From Boesenbergia rotunda (Eukaryota > Streptophyta > Magnoliopsida > Zingiberales > Zingiberaceae): DNA of 64,000 nucleotides. The stretch spans positions 27,623 through 91,622 of the forward strand of contig JAGFNQ010002303.1 in NCBI GenBank assembly GCA_024364735.1, in the 5' to 3' direction. Under the pieces are notes generated by a model. That model had not been told where the DNA came from. It saw only the letters and a list, made by a program, of their open reading frames with translations, and did not search any database. The position numbers and the translations under genes are program-made. Positions within the stretch are counted from its first letter, which is position 1. Every line of letters starts with the position of its first letter. Shown piece after piece: positions 44,213 to 56,635 of this stretch.

Positions 44213-47081
44213 TTACAAATTTAGCTTCCAGAACTTGTCTCTTATTATTTTATATCTCACCTGAAATCAATAATTTTTCATTTGCTTTTGGCTAAAATCT
44301 GTAGATCTTTGAAAGACCAGGCTTTCAGCATACCGCATAATGAAAAAAGCACAATCCAACCTGAAAAATCAATATTCACATTGTTGTCATTTTATAAATC
44401 CAACCATGAAATTAATTGTTATTTTTAACCAAATAAAACATCATCTTACGATCTGCTTTGGGTGGGTCCTTCTACAACAATTTTATTAAATTCTGTCCCA
44501 GCTATGGAAGGCAATCCTTTATTCCATATCTTGTAATATGACCAGTTCAAATTTTTAAAAAACGCCACCTACACAGATGTTACATTAGTAACAATTATAT
44601 TGCATTAGTAAAGGTATATATATGAAATAGAAAACTTACAGCTTTTTCAAATTTGACAGTGTACCCTTCTATGGCGCCGAGAGAATTATAATGATGGATA
44701 CTACCTTGCTCGAGGTCAATAATCATTAGATGCCAATGATCATCTAAATTATTTAGAGGACAGATGATATATCTAATTGGCTTATTCGTATAAGTAGCAA
44801 TTGTTTGTTCAAATGCCTGAGCGTGAATCACCTCAAAAAGTTCCTATGTTTATTAAAAAGGAATTGTCAGTGGACTAAATCATAGAAAAAAACATCAAAA
44901 CAAGTAGCTAATTGACTTACATCAAACCCTAACCCCACAGAATATGGAGGGGTGGTATGGTGAGTTACACGTTTTTGCTTCATTTATAAGAATTGTCCAG
45001 TATGTATTTATGCAATCCCCGGTGGTGTAGTCATTCCAATCAAATATTATCAAAAATGATTGTATATCTAATGAAAAGGTCTCATTGGACCATACTGGAT
45101 TCAACTCATACCTACATGCAAATAAGACAAGCAACTTAATAACAATGTGAATGAATAAATTTTATTAATGAATGTCAATAATCATCATTATTTTACAATA
45201 TTTTTCCAAACGCAATAGCAACTAACTCACTTTAATTTACTAAGCTTTAATAATGTTTCAGCAATCTCTGCATCTTTATTCTTCTTAAAAAATGCCCTGG
45301 AATTCTTCAAGATTTTGCTTTTAACCTTCTGAAATTCTTTTGCTTTAGCTGCCTGTTGTTCAGATATGTTTGTTTGGGTGGAGGTCGCAGATTTTGTTGT
45401 TTGCGTTGTGGTATCTGACATTGATGGGGCAGGAGGCTTGTCATCTTCATCTTCATCCTCATCCTGAACAACTTATTTTCCCTTGCCTTTGGCCTGGTAG
45501 TTTGGTCTGACCTGAGTTAATTTCCTTTTTTTGCCAAGTGGCTCACCTTTATCTGACCCTTTGCTTTCCAATTGTTTATGCAGCTTCATGATTCTTTGGT
45601 TAGCCTGAAATATGATCATCTCTCTTACAGCTACCCTTTTTTTATTTTGCTCATCTTGTTCTTTAAGCTGCGAATCTTTGCCACCAATTATTTTATCCTT
45701 TTCAACAATGATTTCATCTTTTTGTTTAAGCTGGGACTCCTTCTCTGCAATTATTGTTTCTTTTGAGCAATAATTCTATCCTTGGCACTGATGGCTGTTG
45801 CCATCTCACTTTTGTCATCCTCTAAACTTTTAAGTGCAATAGTTAATTGTTGCTGTAAGGTCTCAATTTGTTCTTGTTTTTCTATACATAGATTGCAGGC
45901 TTCCATTTGTAAGGCCTGTAGCCTTCCTTGTGCTGCCTGGCTTCCTTCTAGTGTCTGCTGTAATACCTCACATTGTACCTCAAGTGGTTGAGTTGGAGGA
46001 GAGTAGTCAGGTACCAAATCATGCGCTATATCAAACGGAATTAAATCAACAATAATTAAATTTATGGCCAGACGGTCTATCATCCTCTTGATACTCTCAA
46101 CATAAGCTTTAGGCCAAGTCCAACGAAGTATTCTTGGCAATCTATGAGGATGTTCAGGAGCAGCAATACTAATGTGTTCAGTAACCCATACCTACAACAT
46201 GATTATAATCAGTAAATAATATCCATCATCAAATTATATGAGCAGGTATATGTACTCTAACTTACAGCCAAAATATTTGGAAATCCCTTGAGCAAGGGAG
46301 CCTTGGCCGGTTGGGTTGAATCACCTACATGTGGTCTATGCCTCAATGTCATCTCCTTTCCAATGACTTCCAACTGAGGAGCCATGAAATTGTACACGGC
46401 ATTGCACCAATTATAGTTTGGTAGATTGTCAAAATCATCTACACAATCAATTAGTGACAGGGCAGGAATGACAAGTATGCTGCTAGTACCACAGAATAGA
46501 ACTGTACAAAAAAAATAGAGTATATACAACTGACAGTACAACTTGTCATTGGATGTAGACTTTATTAGCAGTTTCTCCAAATGTCGTGCAGAACAACTGG
46601 AATCTTGAAAAAACTCCTTGTATAGTGGGCAGGAGGCCTCATTCAAATCAAGTTGGACTATCTCTCCATGGTCAGGTAGCCCTAGAATAAGTGATATATC
46701 AACCTTTGTGAAATTGAATTTTTTCACCATGGAATACAAAGCTCTGTTCTTCTTCATCCCAATTATCAAACATATTCTGAACCTGGCGTCATAGACAAGT
46801 ACTAGTGGGGAGGTCGAGGACCCAAGAAAAGGGTGTTTCGCGAAGCAACTATTCTTGTGCTGGTGTGGGTGGAACATAATCAATAAAATCTTTGAAATAG
46901 CAAAGGCTACTTTTCCAATTCATTCGTTTACTTCGACCTCTGCTGGCAAAACTTGTATACTCCATAGGCAATTTGATTTTTCGTTGTGTCAGCTGTTTTT
47001 CCCATGACTTCCCCCAGGAACTTGTTGTTTCTTCGATTTGGTAGGAGCAGCTTTCTTTGAAAATGATTTTTTTGGAGCCAT
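44213..47081 (-). pseudogene. MULE gene 1, DUF1985-like/coiled-coil/Ulp1 protease (copy B)
   Basis: Copy of the gene at 23016-25886. It starts MAPKKSFSKKAAPTKSKK (47081). A one-base deletion in an A-run after about 27 codons shifts the frame at the place where copy A has a TAG. The Trp codon that is TGA in copy A is still TGG here. The DUF1985-like exon (46700-46530), the coiled coil (46140-45480) and the protease region DDHWHLMIIDLEQG (about 44730) are present. The HHYNSL block again has Asn in place of the usual Asp. Stop at 44213-44215. Different breaks in the two copies show that they decayed separately after duplication. Confidence 0.75.
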
Positions 47082-47779
47082 CCCGAACTTAGCAACCATC
47101 AAACAAAACATTATTGAACACAAATAAAAATGACACTTAGAATTCGTTCATAAAAGGGCCTCCTCGTATTCGGTCTTTTACTTAATACTAACGCTAACCC
47201 TAGGTGAAAAGCAAGAACTGAAATGACAAACTACAATTTAGGGTACGTACAATTCGACTAGTCCGATGACGAGGATGTCGACCACAACTAATCCAATGAA
47301 GACAAGCACGGTACCTTCAAATTGCAACAACTCAGGAGCTAGAAGACGATTGCTTAGCACTAGGCTCCCAGGGACGCTTTAAAGCTGAGTGACTGCTGGG
47401 CCTGATATAAAAGGATTTCAGGCCCTAGGCGGCCCTTTTTCCTTGATATGTATTATAAATATAATTTAAGTTATATCTATTATTATTTCTAAAACTAAAA
47501 CTAAATTTGTTATATATATGTCAAGTGCATTTTATTGATTATGTATTTATATTTAATTTTCAAGACTCTGAAATTTACATATATATGAACCATGCTGTGC
47601 CTGAAATAAGAGTTATTCAGGCCCACAGTGGACCTGAATATCTCTGATTTCATGCCCACTATGGGCCTGAAATCTCATATATTCAAGCCCACCAATGAAT
47701 GAAAATTTTTTTTGCCATCTTATAAAAATAAATTATTAATTATTTATCATGATTTATTATTTAATTAGGTTTATCAGTG
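47082..47779. other. Gene 1 upstream region of MULE B
   Basis: Promoter-side DNA with hairpin units at 47398-47432 and 47598-47690. It is collinear with copy A. No gene. Confidence 0.5.
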
Positions 47780-50163
47780 GGTTAGGTGCCCAAACCTCTA
47801 ATGATTTTGTATCACCAATGCTATAGGAATAGTTTAGGTATATCAGTGGGTTTTGAGCAAAACCCACTGATGGACCTACCATATCTGGAATTCTAAAAAC
47901 CATATATCAATAGACAGGGTAGAGCTAGGAGATGATATTTTTGGTGTCCAAACAACAAATGGTTCTATATCACAATGCTATAGGAGTAGTTTAGGTATAT
48001 CAGTGGGTTTTGAGCAAAACCCACTGATGGACCTACCATATCTGGATTTCTGAAAATCCTATATCAATAGTAGAGCTAGGAGATGATATTTTTGGTGTCC
48101 AAACAGCAAAAGGTTCTATATCACAATGCTATAGGAGTAGTTTAGGTATATCAGTGGGTTTTAAGCAAAACCCACTGATGGACCTACCATATCTGGATTT
48201 CTGAAATCCCTATATCAATAGACAGGGTAGAGATAGGAGATGATATTTTTGGTGTCCAAACATCAAATGGTTCTATATCACAATGTTATAGGAGTAGTTT
48301 AGGTATATTAGTGGGTTTCGAGCAAAACCCACTGATGGACCTACCATATCTGGATTTCTGAAATCCCTATATCAATAGACAGGGTAGAGCTAGGAGATGA
48401 TATTTTTAGTGTCCAAACAGCAAATGGTTCTATATCACAATGCTATAGGAGTAGTTTAGGTATATCAGTGGGTTTTGAGCAAAACCCACTGATGGACCTA
48501 CCATATCTGGATTTCTGAAATCCCTATATCAATAGACAGCAAATGGTTCTATATCACAATGCTATAGGAGTAGTTTAGGTATATCAGTGGGTTTTGAGCA
48601 AAACCCACTGATGGACCTACCATATCTGGATTTCTGAAATCCCTATATCAATAGACATGGTAGAGCTAGGAGATGATATTTTTGGTGTCCAAACAGCAAA
48701 TGGTTCTATATCACAATGCTATAGGGTAGTTTAGGTATATCAGTGGGTTTTGAGCTTAACCCACTGATGGACCTACCATATCTGGATTTCTGAAATCCCT
48801 ATAACAATAGACAGGGTAGAGCTAGGAGATGATATTTTTGGTGTTCAAACAGCAAATGGTTCTATATCACAATGCTATAGGAGTAGTTTAGGTATATCAG
48901 TGGGTTTTGAGCAAAACCCGCTGATAGACCTACCATATCTGGATTTCTAAAATCCCTATATCAATAGACAGGGTAGAGCTAGGAGATGATATTTTTGGTG
49001 TCCAAACAACAAATGGTTCTATATCACAATGCTATTTGAGTAGTTTAGGTATATCAGTGGGTTTTGAGCAAAACCCACCGATGGACCTAACATATCTAAA
49101 TTTCTGAAATTCCTATATCAATAGACAGGGTAGAGCTAGGAGATGATATTTTTAGTGTCCAAATAGCAAATGGTTCTATATCACAATGCTATAGGAGTAG
49201 TTTAGGTATATCAGTGGATTTTGAGCAAAACCCACTGATGGACCTACCATATCTGGATTTCTGAAATCCCTATGTCAATAGATAGGGTAGAGCTAGGAGA
49301 TGATATTTTTGGTGTCCAAACAGTAAATGGTTCTATATCACAATGCTATAGGAGTAGTTAGGTATATCAGTGGGTTTTGAGCAAAACCCACTGATGGACT
49401 TACCATATCTGGATTTCTGAAATCCCTATATCAATAGACAGGGTAGAGCTAGGAGATGATATTTTTGGTGTCCAAACAGCAAATGGTTCTATATCACAAT
49501 GCTATAGGAGTAGTTTAGGTATATCAGTGCGTTTTGATCAAAACCCACGGATGGACCTACCATATCTGGATTTCTGAAAACCCTATATCAATAGACAGGG
49601 TAGAGCTAGAAGTTGATATTTTTGGTGTCCAAACAACAAATGGTTCTATATCACAATGCTAAAGGAGTAGTTTAGGTATATCAGTGGGTTTCGAGCAAAA
49701 CCCACTGATGGACCTACCATATCTGGATTTCTGAAAACCCTATATCAATAGACAGGGTAGAGCTAGGAGATGATATTTTTGGTGTCCAAACTGCAAATGG
49801 TTCTATATCACAATGTTATAGGAGTAGTTTAGGTATATCAGTGGGTTTTGATCAAAACCCACTGATGGACCTACCATATCTGGATTTCTGAAATCCCTAT
49901 ATCAATAGACAGGGTAGAGTTAAGAGATGATATTTTTGGTGTCCAAACAGCAAATGGTTCTATATCACAATGCTATAGGAGTAGTTTAGGTATATCAGTG
50001 GGTTTCGAGCAAAACCCACTGATGGACGTACCATATCTGGATTTCTGAAAACCCTATATTAATAGACAGGGTAGAGCTAGGAGATGATATTTTTGGTGTC
50101 CAAACAGCAAATGGTTCTATATCACAATGCTATAGGAGTAGTTTAGGTATATCAGTGGATTTT
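47780..50163. repeat. 157-bp satellite with central palindrome (copy B)
   Basis: About 15 units. The marker CCAAAC occurs at 47948, 48099, 48256, 48413, then 48689, 48845, 49002, 49159, 49316, 49472, 49629, 49786, 49943 and 50100; one unit between 48413 and 48689 carries a ~38-bp deletion. The palindrome TCAGTGGGTTTTG..CAAAACCCACTGA is kept in most units. The first unit has the copy A sequence type, all the others a different variant. Confidence 0.9.
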
Positions 50164-50330
50164 TATGTGCACACTAAGTAACAATAATTATGAGTTATGT
50201 TCTATAAACGTATCAGTTACGATAGAAAGATGCATTCAGAATTATACACCTATACAACTACAAATTTATTGTCCACCAACTTAAATCAGAGGATTTTATG
50301 GTTATCAGAGAGCCTGAAATTTTTCCAGTT

Positions 50331-50585
50331 GAGGCACACGGTGGGCCTGAAATCACTTGATTTCAGGCCCAACTTGGGCCTGAAATAAAGTTATTTCAGG
50401 CCCAAGTTGGGCCTGAAATAAATTTATTTCAGGCCCAAGTTGGGCGTGAAATGAAGCTATTCAGGCCCACACTAGGCCTGAATTGAAGTGATTTCAGGCC
50501 CACCGTGGGCCTGAAATCATTTTATTTCAGGCCCACCATGGGCCTGAAATCATTTTATTTCAGGCCCACCTTGGCCCTTAAATAA
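50331..50585. repeat. AGGCCCA/TGGGCCT hairpin array
   Basis: Seven to eight hairpins at about 34-bp spacing with differing centres (GGCCCAACTTGGGCC, GGCCCACCGTGGGCC). Four are present at the same place in copy A. A lone satellite-like unit follows at 50815-50945. Confidence 0.85.
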
Positions 50586-51136
50586 AATAATAATTTATAG
50601 AATAATATTCTATATTTATCTACAAGATGTGACCAAATCCTCTCATTTTATTTAATTATTAAATTTTATCAAAACAGTCTTACAGTTTTTATAATTTGAA
50701 ACAAGTTTATTAAATATATGGTAGACATAATCCATCTTACTAACTAAATACATAATGCATACCAAATTTCAATTCCTTCGAGACCATTAAGTCAAATTTT
50801 CAAATTGTGTTGCAATAGGAGTGTTGTAAATCCATCAGTGGGTTTCGGTAGAAACCCACTGATGGACCTTCGATACTTGGATATGTCCATACTCGATATC
50901 AGTAGTTAGAGTTAACCAAAGAGATGTTATTTCTGGTGTGCAAACTTATCCCAATCATTATGAGTTATGTTATCTGACCGTATCAGTTGGTACACAACAT
51001 TGCAGCAACTCGATGTGAATCAACATCACACAATTGTTTTGTTTTTCTTAACAATATCATATATTCATACAAATTACAGAATTTCTATACAAATGGAGTT
51101 CAATCACCAGCAAAGGATTTTTTTTACAATAATACA

Positions 51137-54100
51137 TCATGTTTTACAATACATGTCCCTCATAATATTAACTGTCAGATCAAATCTCATTTTCGTCATA
51201 TCTCCTTGTTTGAAATTCATCTTCTCATCGTATAGGAGACATCAGATGTATTGCATCACAAAGAAGGCACAGTCCACACTGAAAATAATAAACAGTATTT
51301 CTGATTTCAATAAGTGGGGTTATAAAATACTTTCCTGATTTTAAAATTTTGAAACTCTTCCTCAGTTACTTACATATGTTCTTATTGGGGACATTTTTGT
51401 CTAACAGAGGGTCATTTGTCCAAGGGATGATGACTTTGTAGATATGGATGAATAGCCATAAGTTCCTCGCTAGTATATTGTTTAAGTTCTTTTACCTGTA
51501 AAATATATCATGAATTTCAATGACATTTTTGACCAAATGATGAACATATATATGAATAAAGGTAGGTAGCTCACCGCTGAGTCGAAATCATTCTTATATT
51601 TACGGCCACTAGCAAGAGAATTTAAATGATTGAAAGTCATTGCTTCTGTATCCACCGCCAACAAGTGAAAGTGTGTATTATCACTGTACAAAGGTATTAA
51701 AATATATCTAAACTCTTGTTCTATCATATCAGTCTTCATCACTTGTTGCAGGGAAAACTTTCTTGACGATCTTATTGAAGCCTAAAAATTTGCATACTCA
51801 AAATTATTAATAATCACATCATAATATTAGGTCTTCTACAATCTATAAATTAATACTAATTTACATCACTTACTATGAAGAAGGTTGAACAATATATTGA
51901 CTTGTTGTATGACCTACCACATGTGGATGCTCCCCTAAATATAATTTTATAGAAGGCATCAATGACCTCGCCTTTTGTAAAAACCTCTCCATTGAGGATT
52001 TGTAAGAATGAATGTAAATTCAAAGCAAAGGGTGCATCCTCCCAGATAAATTCATTAGCCAACCTGCCAAGTAAATTGATAAGATTATATATTAAAGACC
52101 CAAATATATTAACTAAACTATGTTTGATAACTTACTTTAGGTTCTCCAATTTATTTATCAGGTAGCCCACTTCTTTATCTTGATTTTTCTTCTTCGAATT
52201 CATAAAATGCTTCTTCACAAACTACATTGATAACATTTAGACCAAACTAATTAATGAGTAAATTCAATAAATTTGACGTAATTTATATGAAAATAACTCA
52301 CATACATCAATGTATTGTTGTCTCATTTTGTATAGCTCGGATGTCCTTCTTTTTTCCTCCTCTATATCTTCTTTAGACATGACTTCCATTACATTAATGG
52401 TTTCTCTTGCTTCATCCATTTCCTCCTCACTAAGTTTCCTTTTTCCCTTGTCCATGACATTTGATATTTTTTCCTTGCTCCGCTTCCCCTTAGGTAATAG
52501 CTGGTGTCATACTGGACTGTCAATTGGAGTATCCCTGTAATCATACCGAGTTCGGTCATGTCCTCTCCTTGTTCTACAAGATACTGGATCAGAAAGAGGA
52601 ACGACTACAGGATAGCTTTCTTGAGCTCCATGCCCTTTTTTTCAATAATTGAAAGTAATTCCTTAACCCTTTCATTTAAACATATATTCTCCTCAGTTGG
52701 CTCCTTGATTAGGTTGTCTTTAATAATGCATTCACCACATATCCTTACATCTTCTATGTGATGTCCTTGTGATGTCTCCATTGCCCGTGGCATGTCATCA
52801 CCAATAGCAAGGTTCTCAAACAATGTGTTTTCATGTAGGTTAGGAATTATTTCAACGATCACCAGTCAATTACCAAGTACACAAATTTTACTGCCTCTAT
52901 ATCAAACTAACATAGATCACAGTTTAGAATAGTTACCTCTTCGGACCTGATTTGGTCGGCAAGGTCCCTCACCCTACTAATATGCGAAGGAATATTCCTC
53001 CACTTATTTATTCGGGGTCCTTCAACATTGTATGATTTTTGAATGGGTACATGCTCCAAAAACCATGCCTATACAAAGTTTTCCAGACAATTACATTAAT
53101 GACAGCTAAATATTCTAAAATTTATCAAGAAAATTATACTTACTGTCAAAAGCCCAACAAATCCCTTTAGGTAAGGGAGGTTGGTGGCGCTCTGGTTTCC
53201 CTGAGTTGATGAAAATAAGTCCCCAATCTTAGGTAATTGTGGAGACAAAAATTTATGGATAGCTTCCACCCAATTGAATCTACCAAGATTGTCATAATCA
53301 TCTACTATATCTACAAGACCTAGAGGGACCTTATATGTACTAGACGAAAATAAAACACAAACACAAAATATATAATTTACAAACTAATAACACATCATCA
53401 TCTGATTCAACACTTTTAGAATAATGTTTAAGTAACTCCTCAATTCTTGTTCTGATAGGTTATTTTTCTTTTGAAAAGTAAGTACGATAGAGGTCACCCG
53501 ATGCTTTCGTTGAATTAATAGGGGCTGAAACACCACGGTCCCCTATACCCAGTAACAAAGCAACATCTCGTCTGGTGAATGCAACCGGTACACCTGAAAC
53601 AATTAAAATATTTAGTTATCATCAAGAATATAGGCTTCAAATTTTTTTCCTTTGGCCCTGAAATGAATTCATTTCAGGCCCAACGTGGGTCTGAAATGAA
53701 TTCCTTTCAGGCCCAAATGAATTCCTTTCAGGCCCAACGTGGGCCTGAAATGATTCATTTCAGGCCTACCGAGGGCCTGAAGTGATTTTACTTCAGGCCC
53801 TCGGTAGGCCTGAAATGATTTTATTTCAGGCCTACCGAGGGCCTAAAGTAAAATCACTTCAAGCCCTCGGTAGGCCTGAAATGATTTTATTTTATGCCTA
53901 CCGAGGGCCTTAAGTGAATTTTACCTTAAATGAAATCATTTAAATTGATCAAATATAAATCATTTAAGGCCATCTATATCCAAGTTTTATCTTACTATAG
54001 ATATTGTTTACAATTCATAATTAAAACTATTACCTAAGAATTTAAAAACTTGCTAGATTGAATCCCAACTTTCAAATATATTAATCAAAATTCCACGGAT

Positions 54101-54412
54101 ATGCTGTAATTCTTGTATGTCCAAGAACAAACTGAAGGGCGACTCTTTGATCTTCGCAATGTGTCGATCATTTAAAATTTCAAATGCTTGAAAAAAATGT
54201 TTAAAGTGGCCTAAAACACTATACCAATGTAATTTTTGTCCAAAGTCATCTGAACCCTACAGTTTTTATACATTACAAATTTATTCAGCAAAAATAAGTT
54301 TAAACATTTTCACAAACTATGTTGTTCTTACCTAAGCCTATCGCTAACATACCTTGGTGGATAATGCCAATGAAGAAGACGATCAACCACCCATAGACCT
54401 TTTTCCTGCCAT
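51137..54412 (-). pseudogene. MULE gene 2, DUF1985-like/linker/Ulp1 protease (copy B)
   Basis: Start ATG at 54412 (MAGKRSMGG), 200 bp inside the right TIR, with a splice donor after STK at 54353. Exon pieces on the minus strand: KESPFSLFLDIQELQHIRG (about 54150), VAFTRRDVALLLGIGDRG (about 53550), LVDIVDDYDNLGRFNWVEA (about 53300), EHVPIQKSYNVEG (53050), a charged linker (52862-52264), LANEFIWEDAPF (52060), HFHLLAVDTEAM with the Ulp1 His and FNHLNSL (51680), and a final exon with VDCAFFVMQYI and the catalytic Cys (about 51270). Each block has a matching block in gene 1 in the same order, so genes 1 and 2 are paralogues. The first exon has an in-frame TGA after MGG and the last exon one after VMQYI. 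As in gene 1, the residue at the usual Asp position is Asn. Confidence 0.7.
53651..53925. repeat. Hairpin array inside gene 2
   Basis: About nine palindromic units in an intron of gene 2. The left ones are GGCCCAACGTGGGCC type; the right ones alternate GGCCTACCGAGGGCC with its exact complement GGCCCTCGGTAGGCC. Confidence 0.85.
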
Positions 54413-54619
54413 TATCATAAAAATCAACCGTGCAGAAACCCTAACCCCTCCTTTGACACTTAAAGCCGCCTCAGGATCACACACTAACACTTTCGATACT
54501 TGCCTAGGTTTTGGTTGGGCGAAGGGATTGGAGGGATGATCTCGCGACTATAACACAGCTAGGGCACGCACAATCTCCTCCACCTTCGACAATACCATTT
54601 ACGTTGTTGCGCTGAGAGA

Positions 54620-54857
54620 GAATGGAGAAAATTTCGACTACTTGGCCATCCGAACCATAAAATATTAATTTACTGCTAAAGTGGTTGCTAAAGTGGTTCG
54701 GATCTCTCGAAAATGTGAACAACAAAAGGTTTTTTATGGCGGGAGGGGTATAATAGGAAGTTCACTTAAAGGGTTGCGCCCTTTGGTAAAATAGAAACCA
54801 TGGTACGCGATTTGGTAATTTTCAATTCTTAGGTATGCCCTTTGGTAAATTGCCGTT
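54620..54857 (-). repeat. MULE right terminal inverted repeat
   Basis: It ends GGTAAATTGCCGTT at 54857, the reverse complement of the left TIR at 20205. It includes a short internal duplication (AAAGTGGTTGCTAAAGTGGT) not seen at the left end. Confidence 0.85.
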
Positions 54858-56106
54858 CAATTAATTCAGTGGAAGTGCACGTTGTATCGAAATTGAGTTC
54901 TTTGTTTGTCTTCTATAGCTAGGGTGTACATATGTCGAGCCTAGAAGAGCTTGATTGTATTCAAGTTCGGTTTAATTTCTCCTCGAGGTTCCTGCATAGG
55001 TCGTAGAAGTAGTTGTCGACGTTGAGACAGTGGTATGAGGAGGCACTACCACTGCCTCAGCGTCTAGTGATCAGCGGGGTCACTCGGATGATCTAGGCAA
55101 TGGCGAGGTAAACAATGGAAATGATTAATAATCCATCTTTTGTGACAAAATAAATAATGGAAAATTTTCGCTTCCTAATTTTTTTTTTTTTTTTGTAAAA
55201 ATTTAGCCCCTCAAATAAATAGAGCATAAATCTATTGAGCCTAAGGATTATGGATTGCCGATGGGGGACATCCGAGAAATTGAGCTTAATAAGAAGTTTG
55301 GGGAGCTCAAAAGTGTTTGGAGAGGACAACTTATTAGGGGCCATCCGAGAAATGGAGCTCAATAAAGGGTTTGGGGAGCTCAAAGGTGTTTGGAGAGGAC
55401 AATTAATTAGGGGACTCGAGTACGCACAGGGTATTTCTAAAGACCAAGGTATTTACGAGCACTTCCCGATTTACTCAGACGACCGGTGAAAAACTTCCGT
55501 GAGGTTGGGCGGATCGTCCGAGGTTGAAAAAACCTTATTAATCATTTTTTTACATAGACATATCCTAGTGATACAAGATGAAACTGTCATATTAGTGGTC
55601 TCTTCAAGATGACCTCATACACTCTAAAAGTGAGTAAATTATGGGGATTTATTCATGCTTAGTCAAGTAATCTTCCTAAATAGGAGGTACGAGATAACTC
55701 GAAATAATATTTATATATGTCAAAAATCGAACAATGTCTCTTTGACCATAAACTCTGTTTTCAAAATTTCACATAGGCATATCCTGATTTAGACTTAGAG
55801 TGAAATTGAATTTACAAGTCAATCTTTGCAGCTTTGTTGTTAGTGATTTATGCATTTAAAGATTTCCCTTTTAACATCTTGTTCTTTATTTAAAATTTTT
55901 ATATTACGTTATTTTATTTTATTTTATTTTATTTTATTTCATCTCTTTGTTGTCTACTTGTGTTCCTTCAATTTGGACAAGCAATAGCCACCAGCACCAT
56001 GAGCCAATTTTCCAAGTACGATTTAGTGATTGGCTTTTTTTTGTAGGTCAACCATGTGACTCATGGAAAAGGATTTTTGAGGCATCATCATTTTCATATG
56101 TGAGTA
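54858..56106. other. Unassigned repeats outside the MULE
   Basis: No gene recognised. A 73-bp direct repeat (CATCCGAGAAATTGAGCTTA and a close copy) starts at 55269 and 55342. A T-run is at 55182-55193 and a TTTTA microsatellite at 55910-55940. Confidence 0.4.
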
Positions 56107-56635
56107 CCTCAAGCTAGGGGTGCAAACGAGCCAAGCCGCTCGTGAGCTATTCGGATCTCGGTTCGAAAAATAATTCGTTCGAGTTCGTTCGATTAAGTTA
56201 ACGAGCCGAGCTCGAGCTCGATTTCGAGCTCGAAAACATTATCGAGCCGAGCTCGAGCTTAGTAATATTTGACTCGTGAGCTCGCGAACGTGTTCGTTAA
56301 GAGGTTCGTTTATCTTATTATATATTATTTATATATACATATATAATTAAATATCACATAAATAATAAATAAAATTATATATAATTAATTATTATAATTA
56401 TTTATTTAAAATGAGCTCGAATTAAGCTCGTTTAATTTTTAAATGAGCTTTTTTCGAGCCGAACTCGAGCCGAGCTCGAGCTGTTTAATTTTATTACGAG
56501 CCGAACTCGAGCTTAAGAATTAAAATTCGAATTGAACTCGAGCCCGAGCTCGAGCCTAAAAATACCGAACCGAGCCTGAACTCGAGCCTCATACTGTTCG
56601 GCTCGGCTCAGCTCGATTACACCCCTACCTCAAGC
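56107..56635. mobile_element. hAT-type MITE with 8-bp target duplication
   Basis: The element, 56115-56627 (513 bp), has ends TAGGGGTGCAAACGAGC and the reverse complement TAGGGGTGTAATCGAGC. It is flanked on both sides by the perfect 8-bp duplication CCTCAAGC (56107-56114, 56628-56635). An 8-bp TSD is the hAT hallmark. The interior has many GAGCTCGAGC/CGAGCCGAGC words, AT-rich DNA in the middle and no protein. Confidence 0.9.

Larger units (their letters stand above)
42108..54857 (+). mobile_element. MULE copy B (right part)
   Basis: Same order as copy A from the transposase on, but it keeps the whole of gene 2 and the right TIR. The left end is replaced by the LTR ending at 42107. The satellite is nearly twice as long as in copy A. 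Confidence 0.75.

Noticed and set aside
20773..53925. Regularly spaced palindromic repeats as a CRISPR array
   Set aside because: The DNA is plant nuclear, spacers are AT-rich and alike, there are no cas genes, and the repeats themselves vary.
20205..54857. One single MULE of 34.6 kb with LTR insertions
   Set aside because: The inner 9-10 kb is present twice, and the ends lack a matching 9-bp target duplication.
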